Below, piece after piece: positions 57,592-64,000 of a stretch of DNA of 64,000 nucleotides. Each line of letters opens with the position of its first letter. The stretch's first letter is position 1. The notes under the pieces were generated by a model. That model was given only the letters and a program-made list of their open reading frames with translations, had not been told where the DNA came from and did not search any database. The stretch comes from Stigmatella aurantiaca (GTDB lineage: Bacteria > Myxococcota > Myxococcia > Myxococcales > Myxococcaceae): assembly GCF_900109545.1 (NCBI RefSeq), contig NZ_FOAP01000005.1, forward strand, positions 248,001 through 312,000, in the 5' to 3' direction. The translations under genes and the position numbers were made by a program.

Positions 57592-58272
57592 TCAGGGCGT
57601 GCTGTGGCTCACGGCCGCGGGCTCAAGCAGTGGACGCTCTCCCGCGGTCTTCAGGAAGAGGACGACGTCGAGTGCCCCCTCGCGCGACGAGGCGGACATC
57701 CGGACCTCCTGCTCCTGCCGGCGGAAGACGAGCGGCTCCTCCTCCTTATATCCGGCGCGCACGAGCCGCTCCCGGTACCAGGCGCTCACCTGCTCCTGCT
57801 TCGCCGCCACGCGGAAGGCAAGCGTCTTCGCCCCTTCCATGTCGCTCTGGAGCACGTTCTGCGCCCCCGGGTACACGGGCAGCAGCTCCGAGGCCGGCAG
57901 GGGCTTGAACTCCCCCATCCGGGACTCCCCCAGCACCACCGTCGTGAGGCCGTTGGCCTCCTTCTCGAGGATGACCGTGTAGGCCGTCAGCGTGCGCGTG
58001 TTCAGCGCGGTGAGGTGGGGCTCGGCGGCCAGCTGCTTCTGCTGACGCTCGATGTAGAAGCCGGACTCGTCGAACGCCGTGGCGAAGTACTGGATGAGCC
58101 GGTCCACGCTCTCCTTGGAGCTGTAGACCTGAAGGCGGATGGGCACGCCTCCCACGTTCATGCCCCCCGGCACCTCCAACTTCGACACCTGCCCGGGCAC
58201 CTGCCACTGAAAGGGCTCTCCGGCGGGCGGCGTGGCCAGCAGCCCCCCGAGCACGAGCAGACAGCTCAGCAT
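57592..58272 (-). CDS. Secreted protein at the end of the Tad-type operon
   Basis: A 226-residue exported protein with a short signal peptide (residues 1-17, 'LSCLLVLGGLLATPPAG') and a mixed alpha/beta body ('VSKLEVPGGMNVGGVPIRLQ', 'AFRVAAKQEQVSAWYRERLV'). It ends 'EPAAVSHSTP'. No family is recognised. Its start overlaps the end of the upstream TadE-like gene by seven bases, so it belongs to that operon and may act in assembling or holding the pilin-like proteins. Confidence 0.78.
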   Translation of the reverse strand: MLSCLLVLGGLLATPPAGEPFQWQVPGQVSKLEVPGGMNVGGVPIRLQVYSSKESVDRLIQYFATAFDESGFYIERQQKQLAAEPHLTALNTRTLTAYTVILEKEANGLTTVVLGESRMGEFKPLPASELLPVYPGAQNVLQSDMEGAKTLAFRVAAKQEQVSAWYRERLVRAGYKEEEPLVFRRQEQEVRMSASSREGALDVVLFLKTAGERPLLEPAAVSHSTP

Positions 58273-59327
58273 TTTGACAGTCCCAGGAAGCACTTGTTGG
58301 AGGCCCGGCGGACCGCCTCGGGCTTGTGGTCGATACCGCCCGTGTTGCGGGGCCGGTCCCGCTCATCCTGGGACTCTCCGCGCGGCGTGTCCCGCTCGAT
58401 GTAGCCGTCCTCTTCGCCGCGGTAGCTCATGAAGAAGCCGTTCTCGTCGATGGGGCTGTAGCCCACGAAGAACTCGGCGAACTCGGAGCCAGCATTGCCC
58501 GCCGCGCGGCCCCCCTGGTCGAACACCTTCCGGGCCGCGTAATAGTACGCCCGGTTGTCGCCGCAGGGCACGTCCGGCTGCTCGGGCTGAAGGGGGCAAT
58601 GCCCACTCGTGTCCCGGTCGGAGAAGCCGAAGTCGCCCAGCAGAATCCCGTAGCGCCCCTTGCACTCGCCATCCACGGCCCGGCCCGCCGCGCACGTCTT
58701 CATGTCCAGCCGCACCGAGTGCGGCGCCTGGAAGAAGCCCCGCGTGCCCTCCAGGAAGGAGGTAGGCAAGGTGGGCAGCCCCTCGACGTGGGCCTCCGCC
58801 ATGCAGCTCACGCCCCCCACGTTCTCGTAGACTTCATCGAGCACGCTGTCCGTCGGCTGCCCCACGTCCTGGCCCGGCGGGTAGTACCCCCAGTCGCCCG
58901 CCCGGGGCTCCTTCATGGCCGGCATCCGGCTGCGGGGCAGATCAAACGCCACCTCGTCGTCCCGCTCGCACCGCACCTGCAGGCTGTCGATGCGGGTGAA
59001 CACCTGGGAGAGCTGGTCCCGGTCCCTCGCCGTGGAGCTGCGCCCATCGAAGTCCTGGTAGCGCAGGTTCGCGTCCGCCATCACCCGCGGCGCGATGGCG
59101 GGGAAGGTGCTGAAGTCCCCGATGTTGTCCTGCTGGTGCTGCATCCGGTGCACCCGGAACGCCGTGCTGTCCCACAGCGGGGAGACCGCCGCCTCGTGCA
59201 CCTTGAGCGACAGGTAGCCCACCTCGGCGAAGTGGATGCCGAACATCACCACGGTGATGAAGACGATGAGCCCCAACGTCAGCTCCACCAGGGACTGGCC
59301 CCGGGGTTCTTTCCGGCGCGCCCGCAT
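58266..59327 (-). CDS. TadE-like pseudopilin, third of the operon
   Basis: A 353-residue protein with the TadE signature at the start: short basic end, 'RGQSLVELTLGLIVFITVVMFGIHF' and a Glu at position 5 of the helix, as in Flp minor pilins processed by a TadV-type peptidase. The large rest is extracellular with Cys pairs ('VRCERDDE', 'KTCAAGRAVDGECKG', 'CPLQPEQPDVPCGD') and ends 'NKCFLGLSKC'. It is long for TadE. It overlaps the preceding gene's stop by one base. No tadA, tadB, tadC or flp is in the window. Confidence 0.82.
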   Translation of the reverse strand: MRARRKEPRGQSLVELTLGLIVFITVVMFGIHFAEVGYLSLKVHEAAVSPLWDSTAFRVHRMQHQQDNIGDFSTFPAIAPRVMADANLRYQDFDGRSSTARDRDQLSQVFTRIDSLQVRCERDDEVAFDLPRSRMPAMKEPRAGDWGYYPPGQDVGQPTDSVLDEVYENVGGVSCMAEAHVEGLPTLPTSFLEGTRGFFQAPHSVRLDMKTCAAGRAVDGECKGRYGILLGDFGFSDRDTSGHCPLQPEQPDVPCGDNRAYYYAARKVFDQGGRAAGNAGSEFAEFFVGYSPIDENGFFMSYRGEEDGYIERDTPRGESQDERDRPRNTGGIDHKPEAVRRASNKCFLGLSKC

Positions 59328-60820
59328 CAGTGCACTCCCTTGTAGCCCGCCCGGATGAGCTGCTCGAAGGCCGAGGCGCCGGGGGCCCCCACCGTGTCCG
59401 GCACGTCCGTGCCGCCCCGGAGCAGCTGGCCGCCCGTGTCGATGTCCGCGGCCACGAGGGTGGCGCGCCAGAAGGGGTTCCAGAGGTTGGGCGGCTCGTT
59501 CCAGTGCCCGCGCCGGTGGTAGTAGGCAAGCCCCGTGGCCAGCGCCGACTGCACGCTGATGTCCGTGCCATCCGCCGTCGTCAGGCCGTGGCTGTCGAAC
59601 GTGCTGCCGCCCTCCTCGGAGAACTGGAAGTTGAACCGCAGGTTCCAGGGATCGCTGCGCAGCCCCCGGACCTTGTAGTCCCGCTGGACGAGCGCGAAGA
59701 TTTTCGGCTGCGCCCAGACGTTGCCGTCCTCCTGGTCGCTCGTGTTGAACGTCATGCCCCCGATGAAGGTGCTCGGGCAGTAGGTGCGCGGCCAGCACGA
59801 CAAGAGCGTGTGCCGGTACTGCTTCTCCATGCCCGGGTCCGCCCGGCCAATCCCGGCCGGCAGGGGGGAGCTCCACGCGTGCTCGTCGGTCTCGTCCTCG
59901 AAATCCGTGGCCTTCACGTACGCCCAGGCATTCGTGCGCAGCGGGGCACAGCCCGGGAACGTCACCTCCACCACCGCATGGTCCTCGGCCCAGGTGAAGT
60001 AGGGCTTGTCGGCCCGGCCTCCGTGGTTGCGCTCGGTGCCCCAGTAGGCGCTGCCGCCCCCGCGGATGACGCGCAGGGTGCCGCCCGCGGCGGCCAGCGC
60101 GCCCAGGATGCCCTGCGTGCCATTGAAGGCCGGCATGCCCTGGCGGCGGGTGATGAACTCATGGCCCCGGGTGGCCATGGCCATGTCGATGGCGTGGCCC
60201 GAGCCACCTGTGGTGGCGTACACCAGCTCGCCCACGGAGACGGGGGTGGGGCCCGCGTGCAGCTCGCTCGGGAAGCGGCTGCCCTTCGAGGCCAGCGCCG
60301 CCAGCTGCTTGGAGAAGGACTTCGGCCCGCCGGAGACCGACTCCTTCAGCTGCTCGAACATCATGCCCTGCATGCTGCCCAGGTGGCCGCCCAGCACGTA
60401 GATGTTGTAGACCTGCACCCCGGCCCGCGCGTCCATCTCGTGCCACTTCTGCTCCATCTCCAGGGACTGCTCGTTGAGCGTGCGCAGGGCGTTGACGGCG
60501 GCCGGACAGGGCTGGAGCGCGCTGCGGGCGACGTTGAGGTTCGCGCGCATCATGCTCGTCCAGCTGATGAGGCTCATCGTCCCGGAGGCGGCCACCAGGT
60601 GGGCCGTCTGCGCCCGGCGCATGAGGGAGATGCTGTTGAAGGTGCGCGCGGTGGCCACCGCGCCGCTGTAGGCGGCCAGGTCCGCCACGCTCTGGGCCTC
60701 CATCTTCTCGCGCACGCGCGTCGAGAAGGAAATCGTGAGGAAGACCATCAGCGTGACGAGCAGCATCGTCAGGCACAGGAGCACCAGCGCCTGGCCTCGC
60801 GAGCGGACCGAGCGGCTCAT
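59327..60820 (-). CDS. TadG-like pseudopilin, second of the operon
   Basis: A 497-residue protein: basic end, 'RGQALVLLCLTMLLVTLMVFL' as N-terminal helix (the TadG/TadE type), then a helical and beta-rich extracellular part. It contains 'MEAQSVADLAAYSGAVATART', 'NSISLMRRAQTAHLVAASG', 'TGGSGHAIDMAMATRGHEF' and 'LSCWPRTYCPSTFIGG'. TadG-like proteins help build Flp pili or related surface structures. It overlaps the genes on both sides (four bases with the first gene, one with the third). Confidence 0.82.
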   Translation of the reverse strand: MSRSVRSRGQALVLLCLTMLLVTLMVFLTISFSTRVREKMEAQSVADLAAYSGAVATARTFNSISLMRRAQTAHLVAASGTMSLISWTSMMRANLNVARSALQPCPAAVNALRTLNEQSLEMEQKWHEMDARAGVQVYNIYVLGGHLGSMQGMMFEQLKESVSGGPKSFSKQLAALASKGSRFPSELHAGPTPVSVGELVYATTGGSGHAIDMAMATRGHEFITRRQGMPAFNGTQGILGALAAAGGTLRVIRGGGSAYWGTERNHGGRADKPYFTWAEDHAVVEVTFPGCAPLRTNAWAYVKATDFEDETDEHAWSSPLPAGIGRADPGMEKQYRHTLLSCWPRTYCPSTFIGGMTFNTSDQEDGNVWAQPKIFALVQRDYKVRGLRSDPWNLRFNFQFSEEGGSTFDSHGLTTADGTDISVQSALATGLAYYHRRGHWNEPPNLWNPFWRATLVAADIDTGGQLLRGGTDVPDTVGAPGASAFEQLIRAGYKGVH

Positions 60821-61581
60821 GAGCCCCCCGGCACGGGCGCGCAGTTCTGGGTCTGGAAGTGCTGGGGGCGGGGCGGGGTCATCATCCGCATGGCGTAGTT
60901 GGCCTGAAGGGGAAAGACGTATTCCTTGAGCTCGGCGCGCCGGATCATCTCGGCGCTCAGGGCCTCCTCCAGGGAGAAGGCCGTCTGGCGGGTCCAGCTG
61001 GCCACCTGGGTGGGCATGAGCGGATTGACGTGGCCGCCGTAGCCGAACGTGGTCATGTGGGCGAGGATCATCCGGCCCAGGACCCAGTTGGCGAAGGGGA
61101 TGCGCATCGGGTACCAGAAGACGAGGCGCGCCTCCAGGCGCACCACGTCCGCCGTGCGCGTGTAGCGGGCGGGGTCATCGAAGGACTCCTCCTCGTCCTC
61201 GCGCAGCTCCGCGCGCAGGGGCCGCTCCCGCGAAATCCACACGATGGCCCCGCTGTGCCCCGAGTCCCGCCCGGGCTGGTACAGGTTGTCCCGGTGGGCG
61301 TAGAAGGTCTCCCCGAGCGCCTGCGGCGAATCGGTCCGGCTGAAGGCGGGCAGCAGCGCCGCGATGGCCGCGTGGGTCATCGCCTCGCAGTCCCCATGCT
61401 TGACGCTGCCGGTGCGCACCGCGCGGAACGCCGCGTACTCCGTGAGCAGCCGCGCTTGCAGCAGCAGGAAGAACTGGAGCGTGCCCAGCACGAGGAAGAC
61501 CGTCAGCGGAAGCGTCAGCGCCGCCTCCACCATTGCCTGACCGGACTGAGCGTCCGCGGAGCGCCTCCTCTTGCTCAGCAT
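60817..61581 (-). CDS. TadE-like pseudopilin, first of the operon
   Basis: A 254-residue protein with the TadE pattern: 'MLSKRRRSADAQSGQAMVEA' then 'ALTLPLTVFLVLGTLQFFLLL'. The Gly before Gln is the likely processing site, and Glu follows as in Flp minor pilins. The rest has 'VRLEARLVFWYPMRIPFANWV' and ends Pro/Gln-rich. ATG 61620 would add 13 residues. Its stop overlaps the next gene's start by four bases (ATGA). The operon start lies in an AT-rich 165-base gap shared with the chitinase gene. Confidence 0.82.
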   Translation of the reverse strand: MLSKRRRSADAQSGQAMVEAALTLPLTVFLVLGTLQFFLLLQARLLTEYAAFRAVRTGSVKHGDCEAMTHAAIAALLPAFSRTDSPQALGETFYAHRDNLYQPGRDSGHSGAIVWISRERPLRAELREDEEESFDDPARYTRTADVVRLEARLVFWYPMRIPFANWVLGRMILAHMTTFGYGGHVNPLMPTQVASWTRQTAFSLEEALSAEMIRRAELKEYVFPLQANYAMRMMTPPRPQHFQTQNCAPVPGGS

Positions 61582-61784
61582 GGGCCTGACACTCTCGTTC
61601 ACGGCCGGGTCCCGTTCCATCCGTCCACTGGCCGCGCCCGGATTATCCGTTTTCCAAATTATTGTAAAATGTGCACCAACGAACTTATTTCGGGTTCCAC
61701 GGTATTTCCTGCATTTTCTTGACCCTAAAAAAAGGCCCGGTCCCTCTTGAGAGGGCAGTTCCCTTCAGGAGGCGTTTTGCCTTG

Positions 61785-63236
61785 ATGCGTATCCCCCTGC
61801 TGTCCCGAAGCCTGGCCGCCGGGTCCGCGCTGCTGGCCACCGTGTTGGCCTGCTCCGGACAGCCAGACTCTCTCGATTCTTCCCTGGAGCCGCTGCCCAC
61901 CGCCACCGTGGAGGCGCAGGCGCTCACCACCCGGGTCGTCGGCTACTTCCCGTCCTGGCAGGGAGACGTCAACGCCATCCAGTACGACAAGCTCTCCCAC
62001 ATCATCTATGCGTTCCTGCTGCCCACCGCCCAGGGCGGCATCACCGGGCTGAGCCCGGGGGATGGGCGGCTGCAGTCGCTCGTCCAGACGGCGCGGGCGC
62101 GCAACGTGAAGGTGCTCATCGCGGTGGGCGGGTGGATGGACGGCAACGACGCGCCGTTCGAGCAGCTCGCCGCCAACGCGGGCACCCGGGCCACCTTCGT
62201 CACCAACCTGGTGAACTTCGTGGAGCAGGCGGGCCTGGACGGCGTGGACATTGACTGGGAGTGGCCCGAGGCGGGCGCCTCGGCCGCGAACTTCGGGGCG
62301 CTGACGCGCGAGCTGGGCGCGGCGCTCCACGCCCGCGGCAAGCTGCTCACCGCGGCGGTCGTGGCCTCCTACGGCGGAGAGGGCATCCCCGCCTCCTCCT
62401 TCAGCGACGTCGACTTCCTCAACATCATGGCCTACGACGCGGGCTATCCCCACTCCACGTATGACCTGGCCGTCCAGTCGCTGAACTACTGGAAGGGCCG
62501 CGGGCTGCCCCAGTCCAAGGCGGTGCTCGGGGTGCCGTTCTACGGCCGCTCGCAGTCCTCGGCGTACACCTACGCCCAGCTCGTCCAGATGGACGCCCAG
62601 GCGCCCAACAAGGACAACGTGGGCGACATCTATTACAACGGCATCGCCACCATCCAGGCGAAGGCGCGGCTCGGCAGCCAGCAGGGCGGCGGCGTGATGA
62701 TCTGGGAAATCTCCCAGGACACCTCAAGCCCCAGCACCTCGCTGCTCAACGCCATCTACCAGGTGGTCCAGGGAGGCACGGGCGGCAACAAGGCCCCCGC
62801 CGTCAGCCTCACCGCGCCCACCGCGGGCGCCTCCTACGCCGTGGGCAGCACCGTCACCCTGTCGGCCAACGCCTCGGACAGCGATGGCACCATCGCCCGG
62901 GTGGAGTTCTTCGCGGGCAGCACCAAGGTGGGCGAGGACACCACTTCGCCGTACAGCATCACCTGGAAGCCGGGCAGCGGGGGCAGCTATGCGCTGACGG
63001 CGCGTGCCACGGACAACGGCGGGGCCTCGACGGTCTCCGGTGCCATCTCCGTCACCATCACCGGGGGCACGGGCGGCAACTGCGCCGGGGTGCCCGCGTG
63101 GCAGGCCTCGCAGGTGTACGTGAAGGACGACAAGGCCACCCACACCGGCAAGCTGTGGCGCGCCAAGTGGTGGACCCAGAACGAGGCGCCCTCGGGCGCC
63201 GAGTGGGGCCCCTGGGAGCTGCTGGGCGGCTGCTAG
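61785..63236 (+). CDS. Secreted GH18 chitinase with Ig-like and chitin-binding domains
   Basis: A 483-residue exported enzyme (lipobox-like ATVLAC at the end of the signal peptide) that cuts chitin. The glycoside hydrolase 18 catalytic motif DGVDIDWE is at 152-159 with the acid Glu159, and 'ILIAVGGW'-like and 'NIMAYDAGYPHSTYD' complete the barrel. A Big_7-type Ig domain (about residues 330-425: 'APAVSLTAPTAGASYAVGS') and a C-terminal CBM5/12-like domain ('WQASQVYVKDDKATHTGKLW', ending 'EWGPWELLGGC') follow. Such enzymes serve predatory or saprophytic feeding. ATG 61785 follows AGGAGG. A clear terminator follows. Confidence 0.94.
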   Translation: MRIPLLSRSLAAGSALLATVLACSGQPDSLDSSLEPLPTATVEAQALTTRVVGYFPSWQGDVNAIQYDKLSHIIYAFLLPTAQGGITGLSPGDGRLQSLVQTARARNVKVLIAVGGWMDGNDAPFEQLAANAGTRATFVTNLVNFVEQAGLDGVDIDWEWPEAGASAANFGALTRELGAALHARGKLLTAAVVASYGGEGIPASSFSDVDFLNIMAYDAGYPHSTYDLAVQSLNYWKGRGLPQSKAVLGVPFYGRSQSSAYTYAQLVQMDAQAPNKDNVGDIYYNGIATIQAKARLGSQQGGGVMIWEISQDTSSPSTSLLNAIYQVVQGGTGGNKAPAVSLTAPTAGASYAVGSTVTLSANASDSDGTIARVEFFAGSTKVGEDTTSPYSITWKPGSGGSYALTARATDNGGASTVSGAISVTITGGTGGNCAGVPAWQASQVYVKDDKATHTGKLWRAKWWTQNEAPSGAEWGPWELLGGC

Positions 63237-63263
63237 TCCTCCCTAGAAGCCCCGCAGGAAAGC

Positions 63264-63312
63264 AGGCGGCCAGGCGAGCGTTCCTACGCTCCCTCGGCCG
63301 CCTTCGCTTTTT
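63264..63312 (+). terminator. Intrinsic terminator after the chitinase gene
   Basis: Nested arms GGCGGCC/GGCCGCC and GAGCG/CGCTC form a stem, followed by TTTTT at 63308-63312. It is the clearest Rho-independent terminator in the window. Confidence 0.8.
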
Positions 63313-63377
63313 CTTCCAGGGGCCCTTTCAGGGCTGAACACCCCTGCCCAAAAGCGAGGGGCCCCCCCCTAGATTTT

Positions 63378-63392
63378 TGAGACCTATTCTCA
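63378..63392 (+). promoter_or_regulatory. Fur-box-like site before bfd
   Basis: TGAGACC-T-ATTCTCA at 63378-63392 fits the 7-1-7 Fur consensus with two mismatches in the left arm, and a second overlapping ATTCTCATTATCAT continues to 63399. It lies 15 bases before the ATG at 63407, a usual place for iron repression of bfd. Confidence 0.55.
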
Positions 63393-63406
63393 TTATCATC
63401 CCTTCC

Positions 63407-63646
63407 ATGATCGTTTGTCTCTGTCATGTCGTCTCGGATCGGCTCATCCGCGCCCACATTTCTCAGGGAATCCGGACTGTCGAAGGTCTGGGGGAAGCCT
63501 GTGGGGCCGGGACGAGCTGTGGCGGGTGCCAGGATCAGCTCGAGCAGATCCTGGTGGAGGCCAAGTGTCAGGCAGTGGGCACGAAATCCGCCTGCCGTGA
63601 GAGTTGTGCTGCCCGGACGCCCCAGTTAGCGTCCGCGGCACCATGA
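63407..63646 (+). CDS. bfd: Bacterioferritin-associated ferredoxin-like [2Fe-2S] protein
   Basis: A 79-residue protein with the BFD pattern: Cys4 and Cys6 in 'VCLCHV', then Cys38 and Cys41 in '[11 protein letters not shown]', the four cluster ligands. It helps release iron from bacterioferritin. A Cys-rich tail ('ACRESCAA') is extra. The ATG at 63407 begins the family sequence. The stop overlaps the bfr start (ATGA), and a Fur-like site lies upstream, so iron control of both is likely. Confidence 0.93.
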   Translation: MIVCLCHVVSDRLIRAHISQGIRTVEGLGEACGAGTSCGGCQDQLEQILVEAKCQAVGTKSACRESCAARTPQLASAAP

Positions 63647-64000
63647 AAGGCGATCCGGAAGTCATCAAGCTTCTCAACGATGTCCTGACCAACGAGCTGA
63701 CGGCGGTCAACGAGTACTTCCTCCACGCGCGTATCGCGGAGAACTGGGGGTATGACCGGCTCGCGAAGAAGATTTACGAGGAGTCCATCGGCGAGATGAA
63801 GCACGCCGACCGGCTCATCAAGCGGGTGCTGTTCCTCGAAGGTCTCCCCAACCTGCAGCGGCTGGGCAAGGTGAACGTGGGCGAGAGCATCCCGGAGATG
63901 CTGCGCCTCGACCTGAGCCTGGAGCTGGCCTCCCAGAAGACCCTCAACGAGGGCATCGAGGAGTGCCGCAAGCGTGGCGACAACGGCAGCCGGGAGCTGC
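63643..64000 (+). CDS. bfr: Bacterioferritin, N-terminal part
   Basis: The first 119 residues of a bacterioferritin, the 24-subunit iron store. The ferroxidase ligands Glu18, Glu51 and His54 and the haem ligand Met52 are visible ('[17 protein letters not shown]' and '[16 protein letters not shown]'). The gene runs off the right edge. Its ATG overlaps the bfd stop. Confidence 0.95.
   Translation, partial: MKGDPEVIKLLNDVLTNELTAVNEYFLHARIAENWGYDRLAKKIYEESIGEMKHADRLIKRVLFLEGLPNLQRLGKVNVGESIPEMLRLDLSLELASQKTLNEGIEECRKRGDNGSREL

Overview
The window looks like chromosomal DNA from a myxobacterium, most likely of the Cystobacterineae (Stigmatella, Cystobacter, Archangium or Myxococcus-like). The evidence is very high G+C with strongly biased third codon positions, many secreted lipoproteins of unknown function, an ADYC-domain lipoprotein, an FHA-sigma54 activator overlapping a giant Ser/Thr kinase, and Flp/Tad-type pseudopilins. 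The species cannot be named from the sequence. About 50 protein-coding genes are supported. No rRNA, tRNA or CRISPR array was seen.

Layout. 1-2.2 kb: the start of dapD, a small PRC-barrel-like protein and a type II NADH dehydrogenase, all leftward. 2.4-16.2 kb: mostly housekeeping genes, rightward: a haem-motif lipoprotein, a PLP amino-acid decarboxylase, a lipoprotein, a family 2 glycosyltransferase, a small membrane protein, mreB, L-serine dehydratase, an aldehyde dehydrogenase, a hypothetical protein, two MacB-type permeases and a possible metal-dependent hydrolase. 16.2-20.4 kb: leftward genes, namely an RHS-like lipoprotein, a GFA-family protein and a three-gene cluster resembling Bacillus sdpABC, the cannibalism-toxin maturation system. 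This cluster is the most unusual system in the window. 20.7-27.8 kb: a large unknown membrane-anchored protein, a TPR/S41-protease-like secreted protein behind a double palindromic operator, a lipoprotein, a methyltransferase and a 2-oxoglutarate/Fe(II) oxygenase. 28-33.6 kb: an FHA-sigma54 activator translationally coupled to a 1286-residue kinase-ATPase-FGE-like fusion. 33.8-38.6 kb: three secreted proteins (ADYC, HEAT-repeat, unknown) ending at a strong hairpin.

38.6-41.7 kb is an eroded accessory region. It holds a short inverted-repeat element, paired direct repeats flanking a 91-residue gene, the tail of an IS91-type transposase and a frameshifted miaE remnant. 41.7-46.3 kb follows with a type B carboxylesterase, a small membrane protein, and a TetR regulator with a perfect operator before an FAD monooxygenase. 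46.3-49.6 kb is a leftward operon of a di-haem peroxidase, a Tat-exported phosphoesterase and a mono-haem cytochrome c. 49.9-55.7 kb: an outer-membrane-like protein and a lipoprotein, an M1 aminopeptidase, a stand-alone acyltransferase and a YceI protein. 55.7-57.6 kb: a MORN-like protein and a ParD-like/zeta toxin pair. 57.6-61.6 kb: a leftward TadE/TadG pseudopilin operon. 61.8-64 kb: a GH18 chitinase with a clear terminator, then a Fur-box-preceded, translationally coupled bfd-bfr pair cut by the window end.

The leftward operons (sdp-like, peroxidase, Tad) and the coupled pairs (sigma54 activator-kinase, ParD-zeta, bfd-bfr, outer-membrane protein-lipoprotein) all show short start/stop overlaps, which supports co-translation. 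Regulation is best visible as palindromes before the sdp-like cluster, the TPR/S41 gene, the monooxygenase and the 91-residue gene.
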